Part shown: one piece after another, positions 7,117 to 7,583 of the stretch
Layout: each line of letters opens with the position of its first letter
Numbering within the stretch: the stretch's first letter is position 1
From: Candidatus Woesebacteria bacterium
GTDB taxonomy: Bacteria; Patescibacteriota; Microgenomatia; UBA8517
DNA length: 7,583 nucleotides
Direction: 5' to 3'
Assembly (NCBI GenBank): GCA_030699485.1
Contig: JAUYMM010000072.1
Location: 1 to 7,583 of the forward strand
Made by a program: the position numbers and the translations under genes
The notes under the pieces: generated by a model
What the model was told of the DNA's origin: nothing
What the model saw: only the letters and a program-made list of their open reading frames with translations
Databases searched by the model: none

Positions 7117-7583
7117 AAAAATATTGGATTCCACTACTCATTTTTATTCTTGGGCTTTCTGTCTCATGGCCTTTGATGAAATTTGGTTATTTCTCCCATC
7201 AAGATGATTTGCAAGTAATGAGAATTTTTGAAATGAGAAAATGTTTTTCGGATCTTCAAATTCCATGTAGATGGGTACCTGACATGGGATGGGGGAATGG
7301 ATTTCCACTATTTAATTTTTATGGAGTTTCAACTTATTATTTAGGAGCAATTATTAGTTATTTTGTAGGTTTCTTAAATTCTTCCAAAATTTTGTTTTTC
7401 ATTTCTTTAACCGTTGGTAGCTACGGCGTATATTTCTTAGTAAAAGATTTATGGGGGAAATATGCTGGATTGACGTCTAGCATTTTGTATTTATTTGCTC
7501 CCTATAAAGCATTGGATATATATGTACGCGGTGCGCTTTCAGAAAGTATGGCTCTTGCTATAATTCCTTTTGTTTTGTATTTT
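7101..7583 (+). CDS. Second PTPS_related-type polytopic membrane protein, 3'-truncated by window edge; tandem paralog of the preceding gene
   Basis: An open frame starting at ATG 7101 runs to the window end without a stop, giving 161 residues of an expected 500 or more. It aligns without large gaps to the first 160 residues of the preceding protein. Shared blocks are HQDDLQVMR (33-41; MQDDLQAFR upstream), KCFSDLQIPCRWVPD (47-61; KCLDDFQIPCRWVPD upstream), a Gly/aromatic stretch (GWGNGFPLFNFYG), APYKALDIYVRGALSE (133-148). Hydrophobic segments lie at about 9-27, 95-114, 121-137 and 149-161. The start overlaps the previous gene by 16 nt; an in-frame GTG at 7113 would instead give a 4-nt GTGA overlap and remove only four residues. 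The same family and the same uncertainty about function apply: probably a GT-C-like enzyme acting outside the membrane. Divergence between the copies suggests different donors or acceptors. Confidence 0.85.
   Translation, partial: MVKFVKKYWIPLLIFILGLSVSWPLMKFGYFSHQDDLQVMRIFEMRKCFSDLQIPCRWVPDMGWGNGFPLFNFYGVSTYYLGAIISYFVGFLNSSKILFFISLTVGSYGVYFLVKDLWGKYAGLTSSILYLFAPYKALDIYVRGALSESMALAIIPFVLYF

Overview
The window is AT-rich throughout, and every gene lies on the + strand with almost no space between genes. It looks like one continuous stretch of a cell-surface glycan (polysaccharide, glycolipid or protein-glycosylation) locus. Eight coding regions are supported: three GT2-type glycosyltransferases, one GT4-type (GT-B fold) glycosyltransferase, one SAM-dependent methyltransferase and three polytopic membrane proteins of the GT-C kind. 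The first gene is cut by the left edge and the last by the right edge. I see no RNA gene, mobile element, CRISPR array, promoter or terminator.

Layout: 1-586, 3' part of a WaaE-like GT2; 553-1590, GT4 glycosyltransferase; 1587-3083, polytopic GT39/ArnT-like membrane protein; 3101-3751, class I methyltransferase; 3748-4638, GT2; 4640-5473, WbbL/rhamnosyltransferase-like GT2; 5461-7116, polytopic membrane protein of the 'PTPS-related' family; 7101-7583, a second, incomplete copy of that membrane family, homologous in tandem to the one before it. Junctions are 34-nt, 4-nt, 4-nt, 13-nt and 16-nt overlaps plus gaps of 17 and 1 nt. This strongly suggests one transcript with translational coupling. 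No stretch over 17 nt is non-coding, so promoter and terminator must lie outside the window.

Organism (inference): low GC, very tight packing, nearly no Shine-Dalgarno sequences and the particular glycosyltransferase/membrane-protein mix resemble Candidate Phyla Radiation (Patescibacteria) genomes, especially the Microgenomates group. TGA clearly ends several genes, so the code is standard bacterial rather than the TGA=Gly code of Gracilibacteria/Absconditabacteria. No marker gene is present, so this assignment is tentative.

How the genes could work together (inference): the soluble or peripheral GT2 and GT4 enzymes would build a glycan on a lipid carrier at the inner face of the membrane, the methyltransferase could methylate a sugar or the lipid-linked product, and the GT-C-like proteins would transfer sugars or glycan from lipid-linked donors on the outer face. 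No initiating phosphoglycosyltransferase, flippase or polymerase of a recognisable kind is visible here, so the window holds only part of the pathway. I found no convincing sign of a wholly novel system. The most notable items are the tandem membrane paralogs with a conserved cysteine pair and the set of three GT-C-like proteins in one operon.
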